Of a DNA stretch of 36,416 nucleotides, positions 22,266 through 31,703 are shown in pieces. The notes under the pieces are model-generated. The model saw nothing but the letters and a program-made list of their open reading frames with translations. It was not told where the DNA came from and did not search any database. Position 1 is the stretch's first letter. Every line of letters begins with the position of its first letter. The position numbers and the translations under genes were made by a program. Source of the DNA: a virus; IMG/VR virus record IMGVR_UViG_3300032333_000160, positions 1 to 36,416 of that record; one strand, 5' to 3'.

Positions 22266-23375
22266 ATGGATCCAGCAACCTTAGCACTTATTCTCGGGCC
22301 GCAGGTTCTCAGTGGCTTTTTGCAATATGGGCAATCTCAAGAGGCACAAGCTTACGCGCGTGACCAAGAGGCAAAGCTGCAGGAAGCTTTAAATAAGATC
22401 GGTATTCCTGAAGCACGTCCTGAATACTTCACGCCAGAAGTTTACAAGTGGCTTGAAAACTACGATCCGGAAGTTGCGCAGTACGTTCGTGAACGTGATC
22501 CTCGCATGGTTGAAATGAAATCTGCAGAGGCGCAACGTGCAAAAGGCGCAGAACAGCAGGTTTTGCAAGACTTGCTTGACCGTTCACGCAGCGGCACGGA
22601 CGTTATGGCTGAAATCCAACGTGCCAGAGGCATGAGAGAAGCGGCAGGCACTATGGCAAGCCAAGCGGCAACCTTGCAGCAACAGTTGCAACGTCAGGGT
22701 CAACAAGGCGGCCTTGCAGCTTATGGCGCAGCACTTCAGCAGCAACAGGGCGCAGGAATGCAGGCAGCACTTGCCGGTGAACAAGCAGCACTTGCAGGCT
22801 TGCAGGAACGCGCGAGGGCACAAACAGAAGCAGGCGGACTTGCTGGCAAACAGCTTGGCCGTGAACTCGACATCGAACGCGGCAACGTGAACGCAATCAA
22901 CGCATTCAATCAACGCTTGGCGTCGTCCATGCAGGAACAAGCAAACCTTGCTGCGGAAATTCGCAACCGTGGTCAGATGTTTAACATCCAAGGCCGCCAA
23001 GGTATCGCCAACAAAAACGTCGGTTCACAAGCAGAAGCCCGTGACCGTGCGATGCAGTTTGCCCAACAGCAGTATCAGAACCAACTTGCTAAATACGGCA
23101 AACAATCAGGCCTTGCTGCCAGTGCAGCGGACAGACGCACAGGCGAGGCGCAGGACACTAATAAGCTTATTCAAGGTATGGGCGACCTTGCATCGACTGG
23201 CGGCTATCTCAGCGCGGGATATGTTCCAAAGGGATACGTCAAGCAACAGCAAGCACCCGCAGGTGGACAATATCAACAGCCTTTTGGTGGCGCAGGCTAC
23301 CAGGAAGCACCGTCCTATCAGGATGAAATTGATCCACTAACAGGACGCAAAAAATATCCGTCAGCAAACGCATGA
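22266..23375 (+). CDS. Putative internal virion protein 2 (369 aa)
   Basis: The N-terminus is hydrophobic (MDPATLALILGPQVLSGFLQ) and is followed by long Gln/Ala helices (AATLQQQLQRQGQQGGLAA, LAGEQAALAGLQERARAQTE) and a Gly/Gln/Tyr-rich tail. T7 gp14-like and P22 gp7-like ejection proteins share this style: a short hydrophobic start and low-complexity helices. The sequence is too divergent for a firm family. The ribosome site is GGGGGC. Confidence 0.65.
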   Translation: MDPATLALILGPQVLSGFLQYGQSQEAQAYARDQEAKLQEALNKIGIPEARPEYFTPEVYKWLENYDPEVAQYVRERDPRMVEMKSAEAQRAKGAEQQVLQDLLDRSRSGTDVMAEIQRARGMREAAGTMASQAATLQQQLQRQGQQGGLAAYGAALQQQQGAGMQAALAGEQAALAGLQERARAQTEAGGLAGKQLGRELDIERGNVNAINAFNQRLASSMQEQANLAAEIRNRGQMFNIQGRQGIANKNVGSQAEARDRAMQFAQQQYQNQLAKYGKQSGLAASAADRRTGEAQDTNKLIQGMGDLASTGGYLSAGYVPKGYVKQQQAPAGGQYQQPFGGAGYQEAPSYQDEIDPLTGRKKYPSANA

Positions 23376-23384
23376 GGTGAAAGT

Positions 23385-25166
23385 ATGCCATTGAGTCCAT
23401 ATTACAAACGCTTGTCCGGCGACGTGCGGATTCCCGACGCCAACGATCCTGTTGATATGTCTCAACAGGGCAACACAACTTACATGAATTTTGGGTCGCC
23501 AGCAGAACCGTCGTCTGTGCTTGGCGGAATGTCATCGCAAGACTTGCGCAAAGGCTTTCTTGAACTGTTCAGAGGCAAGCAAGCAGTTCCGCCCGCACCA
23601 CCGATGCCACAGCTTGAAACAGGCTATGAACCGCTGGAAATGGACTATGCGTCCACAACAAGCCAGTCTTACCAAATCCCACAAGCTGAAAAGCCTAAGC
23701 CTCAACAGTCATACGGAACAAACAGAGGCGGTACAGGAGGCGCAGGCCGTGGCGTGCAACTTGGCAAAAGTCAGTTCGATATTGGTCCGCAGTTCAGTGA
23801 ACCGGATACGGGTCTGTCGATTGCAGACCTTAGAATGTTGGACGACAAGCCGTGGGAACTCGACGACAACACAAAGGCAGATGTTGCGCCTGGTACAAGC
23901 CTTGAACCGCAGAAAGACAATGTTACGGATAAGATGCCAGACCTCAACACGCCTCAAGGCCTCTATTCTGCTTTGGCTAAAAAGTATCCTGACATGCTGC
24001 AGCAGAACCTTGACCAAGTTCAGCAGGCCCGCGTTGCTATGGAAGATGTTGACGCGCTGCGTGACCGTGGTGGCCTTGGCAGTCTGTTCATTGCTGCGTC
24101 TAAGGCGGCATCGGGTGCCGGTTCAATCGGTGGCAAGCAAGCTGAAAGCATTGCAGAGAAGATTGTAACCCGTGAAGACACACTTGCGCGTCAGCAGTTG
24201 AAAGACCGCTTGGATGTTGCCAATGAAAACATGCAAATGAACGCCCGGGCCGTTGACCTTGCAATTAAGCAAATCAACTTTGCAGACGAACGGGAACAAT
24301 ACGACCCCAACAGCGACGTTTCACAGTTTGCCCGTGACTTTATGAGGCAGGAATTTGATGTGAACGTGCCTGCAAATGTTCCAGCCTATCAGTTGAAGCA
24401 GTTTATGCCTGCAGTTGTGCAAAAGTATCAGGCAGAAGAACGCGCAAGGTATCAGTCGGCATTGCTTGGACAGCGTACTGAAGAAAGCCTTAATAACGAC
24501 GCATACAGACGTTACGAAACGGCTACACGCAGCGGTGACAAGCAGGCACAAATCGAAGCGCAGAAAGAAATTGCACGCCTACGCGCAATGCAGAAAGCAC
24601 AACCTCAAGCACCAAAAGCAGAAAAGCCTCCAAAGATGTTGGGCGATGTTCCAGCGGACGTGGCGAAGGTTGAAATGGACTTGGCAGGCAAATACCGCGC
24701 AGACAAAACGGTGCAAGCACATGAACTAATGAAAAACGAACTCGCACAGCTTAGAACGCTGGCCAACGAAGGCACACCTCAATCTGACCAAGCACTTATC
24801 ACCAAGTTTGCAAAGATCCTCGACCCTGGGTCTGTTGTGCGTGAAACAGAGTTTGCCATCACAGAACGCGGCGGCGGCCTGATCGATTCCATGCGTAACA
24901 CGCTGTCCAAGGCGGCAGGAACAGGACGTTTGCAGCCAGGACAACGCCAGAACCTCATTCAGACAGCCGAAGCCCTGTTTAGAGGTATTGAAGAAACGTA
25001 CCAGGCAAAACGCCAGCAGTTCATCGAACAAGGTAAACTGTACGGCGCGCGTCCTGAGGCGGTGGTTGGCGTTGAACAAACTGCGCCAGCGGCACGCGGT
25101 GGCATGACACCTGAAAAGAAAAAACGTCTTGAAGAATTGCGCAGCAAATTGAGAGGGGGCCAGTAA
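23385..25166 (+). CDS. Putative internal virion protein 3 (593 aa)
   Basis: A Pro/Gln/Gly-rich N-terminal third (VPPAPPMPQLETGYEPLEMD, GGTGGAGRGVQLGKSQ) leads into a helical C-terminal part with repeated charged segments (ARLRAMQKAQPQAPKAEKPP). A terminal Gly/Arg stretch follows. A ribosome site GAGGTGA precedes ATG. No enzyme motif was seen. Its place in the ejection cluster suggests a DNA-ejection or internal core role. The TAA stop overlaps the next start. Confidence 0.6.
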   Translation: MPLSPYYKRLSGDVRIPDANDPVDMSQQGNTTYMNFGSPAEPSSVLGGMSSQDLRKGFLELFRGKQAVPPAPPMPQLETGYEPLEMDYASTTSQSYQIPQAEKPKPQQSYGTNRGGTGGAGRGVQLGKSQFDIGPQFSEPDTGLSIADLRMLDDKPWELDDNTKADVAPGTSLEPQKDNVTDKMPDLNTPQGLYSALAKKYPDMLQQNLDQVQQARVAMEDVDALRDRGGLGSLFIAASKAASGAGSIGGKQAESIAEKIVTREDTLARQQLKDRLDVANENMQMNARAVDLAIKQINFADEREQYDPNSDVSQFARDFMRQEFDVNVPANVPAYQLKQFMPAVVQKYQAEERARYQSALLGQRTEESLNNDAYRRYETATRSGDKQAQIEAQKEIARLRAMQKAQPQAPKAEKPPKMLGDVPADVAKVEMDLAGKYRADKTVQAHELMKNELAQLRTLANEGTPQSDQALITKFAKILDPGSVVRETEFAITERGGGLIDSMRNTLSKAAGTGRLQPGQRQNLIQTAEALFRGIEETYQAKRQQFIEQGKLYGARPEAVVGVEQTAPAARGGMTPEKKKRLEELRSKLRGGQ

Positions 25167-26674
25167 TGCCATTGTCACCCGAAGAACAACGAGAACTAGA
25201 TCAACTTGAATTTGAAGAACTTGAAGCCGAAGAACGTGCGACTGTGTCACCCGCAAAACCTGCACGCCCTGCCAAAATGCCAGAACCAGACGTGCCTGTG
25301 TCATCGCCAGAGGCTACAGCACGTGGCCTAGCGGACGTATTGACCTTTGGAACGGCAAAGTATGTTGCGCCAGCCATTCGTGGCCTTGGACATACTGTTT
25401 TGCCAAAAAAAGCTTCTGAATTTTTAAACTTGGATCCATACGAAGTAGAAAAAGCACGCTACGCAGAACGCGAAAAGATTGCCCAAGAATACGAACCCGG
25501 TTCCTATATGGGCGGACAGGCTTTGGGACTTGGAAGTCAACTTGTTGCAGCCCCGTTTGCGGCTGTCGGAACAGGAACGCGCGCACTTGCTAGTCAATTG
25601 TTTCAATCGCCAACAGGTCAGGCGATAGTCAGTGGCGTCCAAGCCGGCGCAGAATCAGGCTTTGATCCTTTGGAAGTTCTCAAAGGCGCAGGAACTGGCG
25701 CAGCACTGACAAAGGTAGGGCAAAAAGGTGCTGAATATTTGCAGCCAAAACTTGAATCTGCGGCCTATGAACGCGCAGCAAAGGCAACTGGTGCCGATAT
25801 TCTCAAACCTTCTCGTAGAATTGAACGCCTTCCAGGTGGACGCCAAGCTTACGGCAAACAGGTGCTTGAACAAGGTATTGTTACAGCCGGAAAGAACGTG
25901 CCACAAATTGCAGAAAAAGCGGCGCAGCAAGAAGCAAAGCAAGGCAAAATAATCGGCGACATTTACGCCAAAATAGACAAGATTGCAGATGGCAAAGTTC
26001 CAGAAGGCACGATGGAAAACATCCTTGCAAAGATTTACAAAGACGTAATCCAGCCATTGCGCAAAACAGCATCAACCGCAGACATGGCCGATCGCGTTGA
26101 AAGCGCATATGTGTCACGCCTCGCCAACATGATAGAGGAAGGTTACCAACCGTCATTTAAAGGTTTGCACGATGAATTGCGCGGTATTGGAGAAAAAGCC
26201 TACACGCCGACAGGCACCGACAAACCATTGAATGAACAGATGCAGAAAATATCAAAAATTGTGCGTGGTCAGCTTCAAAAGTCAGCAAGCGAATTAGAAG
26301 GCGGCGAAAGTCTTGTAAAGAAACTCAAAGCAGCCAATCAAAAATACTCGTTCGCCACTGAAGCGGCACAGACAGCACAAGAAAAAGCGACGCGCATGGC
26401 AACAAACAGAGGCATTAGTCTGACAGACTACATTACTGGCGCAGGACTTGCAGGCGCAGGTGGTGCTACGATGGGTGTCGGCGGTGCGATCGGTGGTGCA
26501 TCACTCGCACTTGTAAACAAGATTGCCCGCGAACGTGGCCCGCAGGTTGCGGCATCCATGTTAAACGCTGCGCAAAAGCTAGCTAAAAACGATCCAGAAC
26601 TTGTCGGCGTATATCTAAACTTTTTAGCAGGTGAACAAGCTACGAAACGACTTCCCGGAGGAAAAGAACAATGA
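25166..26674 (+). CDS. Putative internal virion protein 4 (502 aa)
   Basis: The N-terminus is acidic (EEQRELDQLEFEELEAEER). Long helical stretches follow, and the C-terminal part has a Gly/Ala-rich hydrophobic segment (residues about 422-450, including LAGAGGATMGVGGAIGG) that could insert in a membrane. That feature fits a protein forming a DNA channel across the host envelope. It shares its last bases with the next gene (ATGA 26671-26674). No known domain is identified. Confidence 0.6.
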   Translation: MPLSPEEQRELDQLEFEELEAEERATVSPAKPARPAKMPEPDVPVSSPEATARGLADVLTFGTAKYVAPAIRGLGHTVLPKKASEFLNLDPYEVEKARYAEREKIAQEYEPGSYMGGQALGLGSQLVAAPFAAVGTGTRALASQLFQSPTGQAIVSGVQAGAESGFDPLEVLKGAGTGAALTKVGQKGAEYLQPKLESAAYERAAKATGADILKPSRRIERLPGGRQAYGKQVLEQGIVTAGKNVPQIAEKAAQQEAKQGKIIGDIYAKIDKIADGKVPEGTMENILAKIYKDVIQPLRKTASTADMADRVESAYVSRLANMIEEGYQPSFKGLHDELRGIGEKAYTPTGTDKPLNEQMQKISKIVRGQLQKSASELEGGESLVKKLKAANQKYSFATEAAQTAQEKATRMATNRGISLTDYITGAGLAGAGGATMGVGGAIGGASLALVNKIARERGPQVAASMLNAAQKLAKNDPELVGVYLNFLAGEQATKRLPGGKEQ

Positions 26675-27012
26675 AACAAACAGTTGACCTTGTAATCATC
26701 GAATCACAGGCACTTGGCGCAGGCTTCAATACGCCAGCCATTTCGGTTGCACCTTATCAGCTTGTCAGCCTTCAAATCATCTTCACCTTTGGTGCAGGAA
26801 CATCGGCAGGCAGCGTTAGCCTTCAGTCGTCTAATGACGGTGTGAACTTCAGCACAGTTCCGTCTAGTTCTCTTAGCTACACATCGACGACGACAAATCA
26901 TATCATCGAACTGCAGCGCGTAGGGTTTAAATTCCTGCGCCTCAACAATGCGCACACATCCGGTTCTGGCGGCACTTGCAAAGTTATCGCACACTGCACA
27001 ATCAACGGCTGA
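26671..27012 (+). CDS. Small beta-rich fibre-associated protein (113 aa)
   Basis: The product begins MKQTVDLVIIESQALGAGF and has VSLQSSNDGVNFSTV, a motif often seen in phage fibre and sheath-like beta domains. It ends in a Cys-containing strand (GGTCKVIAHCTING). The size and place just before the fibre genes suggest a fibre connector or small adhesin. Its ATG overlaps the previous stop. The following gene begins after GAGGTGA. Confidence 0.7.
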   Translation: MKQTVDLVIIESQALGAGFNTPAISVAPYQLVSLQIIFTFGAGTSAGSVSLQSSNDGVNFSTVPSSSLSYTSTTTNHIIELQRVGFKFLRLNNAHTSGSGGTCKVIAHCTING

Positions 27013-27020
27013 GGTGAACC

Positions 27021-28577
27021 ATGGCGCACCTTTATATCCCGTTAGACGGGGTGCCAATTGTCCCGGATATACCGACGCCGGACTTTATTGCGGCTGACGG
27101 CTACGTTGTTTTCGTTCTCTCAGTTCGCCAGTTTTATGCTTACAATCAAAGCATTGCAGACTGGCAGCCAGCCGGTGGCGGGATTGTCGTTGCCGATACT
27201 AATAGCATCGACCTGACGGACACCTTAGGCACTTTGACTGCAGATGTGCGCATTTCAACGGACGCGGCACCTGTAGGCAACCTCAAAGCAACCATTACGG
27301 TGCAATCTGGCGCGTCGCCTGGCTTGTTGGCGGTTGTTAGCGAATCAAGCATCAAAGCGTTGTTTAGCGTTACAGATACTGACAGCGTTGACCTAACTTA
27401 CAGCAGCGGCGCGACAAGTGCGGACGTCCGTCTATCGGCAAATGCTGCAGACGTTGGCTATCAGCTTGTTCCGCTGAACATCGAAAGCACCACAAGCAAA
27501 GGCTTGCGCGCACAAATCAGCAACGCATCTATTCAAGCGGCACTGTCCGTCACTGACAGCAACTCGATTGACTTGACCTATTCAGGCGGTGCAATGACCG
27601 GCGACGTTCGCTTGTCAGCCAATGCAGCAGACGCAGGGTTTAAGAAAGTTGACCTCAATATTGAGTCAGCAACGTCCAAAGGCATCCGCGCACAGATTGC
27701 TGAATCTGCAATCACTGGCCTCATTAGCGTAACTGATACGGACGTGTTGGATCTTACATACGCATCGGGTGCAATCAGCGGAACACTGTTTTTGTCAGCG
27801 GATTCAGCGGCGCTAAACTATCAGCCTGTCGAGTTGTCAATTAAGACGCCAGGCACAAGTAAAGGCTTGCACGCGCAGATTGCAGATTCTAGTATTCGCG
27901 GTGCCATTAGCGTCTCAGACACCAACAGCCTTGATATGACGTTCGGCGCAGGCATCATCAATGGCGACGTGCGATTGTCTACAGACGCGGCAGACGCAGG
28001 CTATACGATAGTTGGTTTGACGATTCAGTCTGGCGCATCCAAGGGTCTACGCGCACAGGTACAAAACACCGCTGTGCAAGGCTTGTTTAGTGCGACGGCG
28101 CCAGTTGTTTACAGCGCAGGCGTGTTCAGTTTTGACACGGCAACCACAGCATTGACTGCGTACCTGTTGAAAACTGGCGGAACTATGACCGGGGCAATAG
28201 TGTCGGCCATTCCTTACAGCAACCTTACGGTCGTAAGTGCAATGTTGCAGCCGTCTGCGACAGCTTTTGGAAACGTCACACACCTGCAAAGCACGACTTT
28301 GACTTTTGATGCGACAAAAGGCGAGTGCTTTAAGTTCAGTATTAACGCAGAAGGTCACGCAGGTTTAGAAGTTGTAGCGTTCTACAAGCACGGGTTGTTT
28401 ACGATCCTGTCAGATCAGGAAAACAAATACCAAGAAGCAGATTCGGGTAATGGCTTCTATATCTCAAAAGGCAACAACACTGGCGTTATCACAATTAAAC
28501 AAAGATTAGGCGGGACTCATAAAGTATTGATTAACATTAAAGAAGGCGTTCTGTTGTCGGCAACGGCATGGGCGTAA
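27021..28577 (+). CDS. Tail or head fibre with five tandem repeats (518 aa)
   Basis: The N-terminal about 55 residues probably attach the fibre. Five repeats of about 60 residues follow, each with a (V/T)(T/A/S)D(T/S)(N/D) core, an L(T/D)...G pattern and K-G-(L/I)-R-A-Q. Then comes a stalk (TTALTAYLLKTGGTMTGAI, a sequence frequent in phage fibres) and a C-terminal head ending ATAWA. The C-terminal module is shared with the protein at 12676-13482. This is probably a receptor-binding or surface fibre. It has no signal peptide. Confidence 0.85.
   Translation: MAHLYIPLDGVPIVPDIPTPDFIAADGYVVFVLSVRQFYAYNQSIADWQPAGGGIVVADTNSIDLTDTLGTLTADVRISTDAAPVGNLKATITVQSGASPGLLAVVSESSIKALFSVTDTDSVDLTYSSGATSADVRLSANAADVGYQLVPLNIESTTSKGLRAQISNASIQAALSVTDSNSIDLTYSGGAMTGDVRLSANAADAGFKKVDLNIESATSKGIRAQIAESAITGLISVTDTDVLDLTYASGAISGTLFLSADSAALNYQPVELSIKTPGTSKGLHAQIADSSIRGAISVSDTNSLDMTFGAGIINGDVRLSTDAADAGYTIVGLTIQSGASKGLRAQVQNTAVQGLFSATAPVVYSAGVFSFDTATTALTAYLLKTGGTMTGAIVSAIPYSNLTVVSAMLQPSATAFGNVTHLQSTTLTFDATKGECFKFSINAEGHAGLEVVAFYKHGLFTILSDQENKYQEADSGNGFYISKGNNTGVITIKQRLGGTHKVLINIKEGVLLSATAWA
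27189..28092 (+). repeat. Five tandem protein repeats of about 60 residues
   Basis: Five consecutive units of about 180 bp are recognisable at protein level. Their starts fall at VADTNSIDLT, VTDTDSVDLT, VTDSNSIDLT, VTDTDVLDLT and VSDTNSLDMT. The DNA has drifted synonymously, so they are old duplications and not recent slippage. Confidence 0.85.
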
Positions 28578-28587
28578 GGGGGTTAAA

Positions 28588-29598
28588 ATGGCTTTTTTTC
28601 CAGAACGCTTGCAGACAACTAAGGAACTAATCACACGGGAAGGCACGGTGATTGCTGCCGGCAACAACGTGAACCTTGGTGCAAGTTCATTTCTGCGTTT
28701 AACGTCTGGCACAAGTCTCACAGGTTTGGCCGGTGGACTCAGTGGTTATGAAGTGACGTTGATCAATGCAACTGGCGCAACAGTGACGATTGCCCATAAC
28801 AGCGCGTCGTCATCTGCAGGAAACAAGATTGCGACAGAATCAAGCGCGGACAGACCATTGGTCAACGGCGCAGCGATGCTTCTCAAGTACTCTGCAAACC
28901 TGTTTGCAGGTGCAGGCGGCTGGCAAGTGGTGTCTGTTCTGACAGGCGCACAGCTTCCAGAAGGAACGGCAATTGCAGCCGGTAACGACGTCTCGTTGGC
29001 CTTGGCTGACTTTGTGCGCATTACGTCGGGAACGTCGCTGACAGGCCTCGCAGGCGGCATTTCTGGCTATCAGTTGACTTTGATCAACGCGACAGCCGGA
29101 GACGTCACAATTGCTAACAACAGTGGTTCATCCTCTGCGGGAAATAAGATTGTCACAGGAACAGGCGGGGATATTGCATTGCCATCTGGCGCGGCACTTT
29201 ACCTCAAATGGTCTGCAAACCTTCTTACAGGTGGCGCATGGCAGGTTGTCGGCGGTGTGGCTGGCGGGTTCAAAACTTCAGCAGTTCAGACGCTTGGCGC
29301 GGGCGGCACACCTACAATCGGGACACAGCCTTTCCAGAGAATCAAAGTCAAAAGCAGCGGCGGCCCTCTTAGCATGGCAACAACCCTTGCAGGCGGCACT
29401 GACGGAATGACAATTTTGTTTATCGGCGATGACAGTACGAACACCATCACAATTGCACAGAATGACGCTGCAAATGGTTGGATTCTGAACGGCGATGTTG
29501 TTTTGTCGAAGTATTCAACGCTTTTGGTACAATATGATTCAAGCGGTACAGGTCGATGGATTGAAATTTCTCGCAATATGATCGCAAGTTACGTTTAA
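28588..29598 (+). CDS. Three-repeat fibre-like protein (336 aa)
   Basis: After a short head (MAFFPERLQTTKEL) come two closely related repeats of about 98 residues sharing SGTSLTGLAGG, GY.(V/L)TLINAT and SSSAGNKI. A third, more diverged repeat contains NTITIAQNDAANGWIL. Each repeat ends with a YSANL or YSTLL strand and a GGW or GRW(I/Q) turn, as in phage receptor-binding or collar fibres. No signal peptide is present. It follows GGGGG and lies between two other surface genes. Confidence 0.8.
   Translation: MAFFPERLQTTKELITREGTVIAAGNNVNLGASSFLRLTSGTSLTGLAGGLSGYEVTLINATGATVTIAHNSASSSAGNKIATESSADRPLVNGAAMLLKYSANLFAGAGGWQVVSVLTGAQLPEGTAIAAGNDVSLALADFVRITSGTSLTGLAGGISGYQLTLINATAGDVTIANNSGSSSAGNKIVTGTGGDIALPSGAALYLKWSANLLTGGAWQVVGGVAGGFKTSAVQTLGAGGTPTIGTQPFQRIKVKSSGGPLSMATTLAGGTDGMTILFIGDDSTNTITIAQNDAANGWILNGDVVLSKYSTLLVQYDSSGTGRWIEISRNMIASYV
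28639..29253 (+). repeat. Two near-identical 98-residue units in a fibre-like gene
   Basis: The units at 28639-28938 and 28960-29253 share segments such as SGTSLTGLAGG and SSSAGNKI. Their DNA shows mostly synonymous differences. A third diverged unit follows, within the same gene. Confidence 0.85.
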
Positions 29599-29609
29599 TC
29601 GGAGGTTAT

Positions 29610-31688
29610 ATGAATTTTAAGAAACTAGCCTTTTGGACAACATTGTTTACAACAGCGGCGGTGCCATTGGCCACAGCCCAAAACCCTGTAATCCTGCAAG
29701 GAAACTACGTTTCCAACGTGTTTGGGCAAAGCAACTTCGTGTTGAACCCTAATGCGCAGACAAACCTTTCCAACACATCCACCACGGCGGGTATCAGCCT
29801 CAGCCGGTCAACGACAACACCCTTGGTGGCAACATCAGAATTTACACTGTCAACCACATCCTTCGGTGCAGGTGTTCATGCCACTTGGACACTGCGTGCC
29901 TTTGACCAAGGCATGAAAGGTCAAAACTGTGAAGCAAGATTCAGCTACAGAGGCTTTGCAACAGCGACAACAAAAGCTGAACTTGTGCAGAACAGCCTAG
30001 TAGTCGCAAGCCTTACGCTTACGCCATCGACAGATCCTCGTATTGCGTCGATAAACTTTCCATGTGGCGACCTTACAAACCTGACAACTTTTAGAATCGC
30101 ACAGACTACTGCCAACATGACAGGCACAAACGAGATCGGTGGAATTTACGTTGGACTTGCGACAAACCAAGCGAACGTGGCGCAGGCTGAGTTGATCGGT
30201 ACGTTGAGAAACTATGGCGCAAATTGTATTTGGACTGGCGCTAACACAAGCGCGATTGCAGCAGATACTGATTGTTCGAATTATACAAAAGAAGGTTTGG
30301 ATTTAGCACCTACCACACGTGTTCCGGCAATTACGTTTACAGCAACAAAATCAGGAAATCATTTGATTGGTGTATCTGGGTATATTGGACTTAGTGCTTT
30401 GAGTGTTGGTCAATGCAATGTTTATCAAAACGGAACTCTAAAAAACAATCTTTTTGCGGTTTATACTTCGACCGGAGCAACATCCAATGAAATGCGTCAA
30501 TCAGTTCAATTTAATGCGGAACTTGTAGCTGGAACGGCTTATACTTTTGATGTGCGGTGTGCTACTAGTATGCTTGTTATTTCCAGAAGCGTTGAAGAAA
30601 GTCTTTATTGGACAGTCTACCGCTTCCCCACCTCCTCAGAACTTGTCGTGACGCCGGAAAGGCAGAATACTTTTGGTGGTGTTGCGTGGTCTGGAAATAT
30701 AGACATTTCTACAATCGGTGCGACGACCAATACGATAATAAATACAACAAATTTTGGAACGCCAATTCCATTTGGTAAAGCAACTATTGCATCCACATCT
30801 TGTGGTTTAACAGCAAATGACGTTGGTGTTTGTTTTGAAAATGTTCCACCGGGAACATACGAAGTTACAACATCGTTTGAACAGGGTGCAGTTTATAGTT
30901 TTGGAACGGCTGGTGCGACTGCTTGTAGTGCACGCATTCATGTTAGCGGAACGTCATTTTCAGACACATCCGTGGCTTCTGCATTTACAGAAGTCGGTGC
31001 GGCTGGACAAGTTGATTGGGTCACATTGAGCAGTGGTGTTGTAACAATTTCATCATTTCAACCAAAACTTGCACTGGTGTTAAAACAAAGTAAAAGTGGC
31101 GGAAACGGACGTTGCTTAATTCGTAGTTCAGCAAACGGCACAACGTATCCTGCAAAGCCAACAATTACGTTTAAGCCCCTCGACCAACCATCAAACTCTG
31201 CGCTGTACGTTGAAGGCCCTGTGAAAGCGAGTGCGACAGGTGCGGCTATCAGCAGCGGCTATGTTGGGGAAATGCGTGCAAATGAAAATGATTCATGTGG
31301 AACATCTGCTATCTATAGTGATGGTGCTTCTATAACTTTAACGCCGGGAGTTTGGATAGTTAACATTCATGCACAGTTGAATGTTGGCGCTGCGGCATCA
31401 GTAACTGATTTTTTGGCATGGATTGGGCCACAATCAGGAAACGTAACTACGTGGCGAGTAAGTGGAGTTAATGATGCTTGGTTGAGTGCACTTACATTTG
31501 CTAAAATGAATATAACGCCACCAACAGCCTTGATTCGTTACGATGGAACAAATTTCTACAGGTTACGTAACAATGTTTGGTCAGATGCTTATGCTTCAGC
31601 CAGCGGCATCTTGTACGCAAAGAAATATCGAGATTCCACCGCTTGCACTTGGTTAACGACCACCTTAACAGCAACGCGAGTGAACTAA
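29610..31688 (+). CDS. Exported multi-domain surface protein (692 aa)
   Basis: The N-terminus is a typical Sec signal: MNFKK, a hydrophobic core (LAFWTTLFTTAAVPL) and an ATA cleavage motif before Gln24. Three Cys-containing beta domains follow, roughly 200-335, 345-520 and 530-692. They are joined by polar linkers (YRFPTSSELVVTPE, KPLDQPSNSALYVEGPVKA). Tail proteins normally lack signal peptides, so this protein may be secreted or surface-displayed before lysis, or be an acquired host-like adhesin. The domains use a more AT-rich codon style than the linkers. No enzyme motif was seen. Confidence 0.8.
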   Translation: MNFKKLAFWTTLFTTAAVPLATAQNPVILQGNYVSNVFGQSNFVLNPNAQTNLSNTSTTAGISLSRSTTTPLVATSEFTLSTTSFGAGVHATWTLRAFDQGMKGQNCEARFSYRGFATATTKAELVQNSLVVASLTLTPSTDPRIASINFPCGDLTNLTTFRIAQTTANMTGTNEIGGIYVGLATNQANVAQAELIGTLRNYGANCIWTGANTSAIAADTDCSNYTKEGLDLAPTTRVPAITFTATKSGNHLIGVSGYIGLSALSVGQCNVYQNGTLKNNLFAVYTSTGATSNEMRQSVQFNAELVAGTAYTFDVRCATSMLVISRSVEESLYWTVYRFPTSSELVVTPERQNTFGGVAWSGNIDISTIGATTNTIINTTNFGTPIPFGKATIASTSCGLTANDVGVCFENVPPGTYEVTTSFEQGAVYSFGTAGATACSARIHVSGTSFSDTSVASAFTEVGAAGQVDWVTLSSGVVTISSFQPKLALVLKQSKSGGNGRCLIRSSANGTTYPAKPTITFKPLDQPSNSALYVEGPVKASATGAAISSGYVGEMRANENDSCGTSAIYSDGASITLTPGVWIVNIHAQLNVGAAASVTDFLAWIGPQSGNVTTWRVSGVNDAWLSALTFAKMNITPPTALIRYDGTNFYRLRNNVWSDAYASASGILYAKKYRDSTACTWLTTTLTATRVN

Positions 31689-31703
31689 ACAAAGGAAAAG
31701 CGT

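Noticed and set aside
23491-24168. Plus-strand ORF of 225 codons inside an ejection-protein gene
   Set aside because: It is another frame of the gene at 23385-25166, with Arg/Cys/Leu-rich sequence and no start signal.
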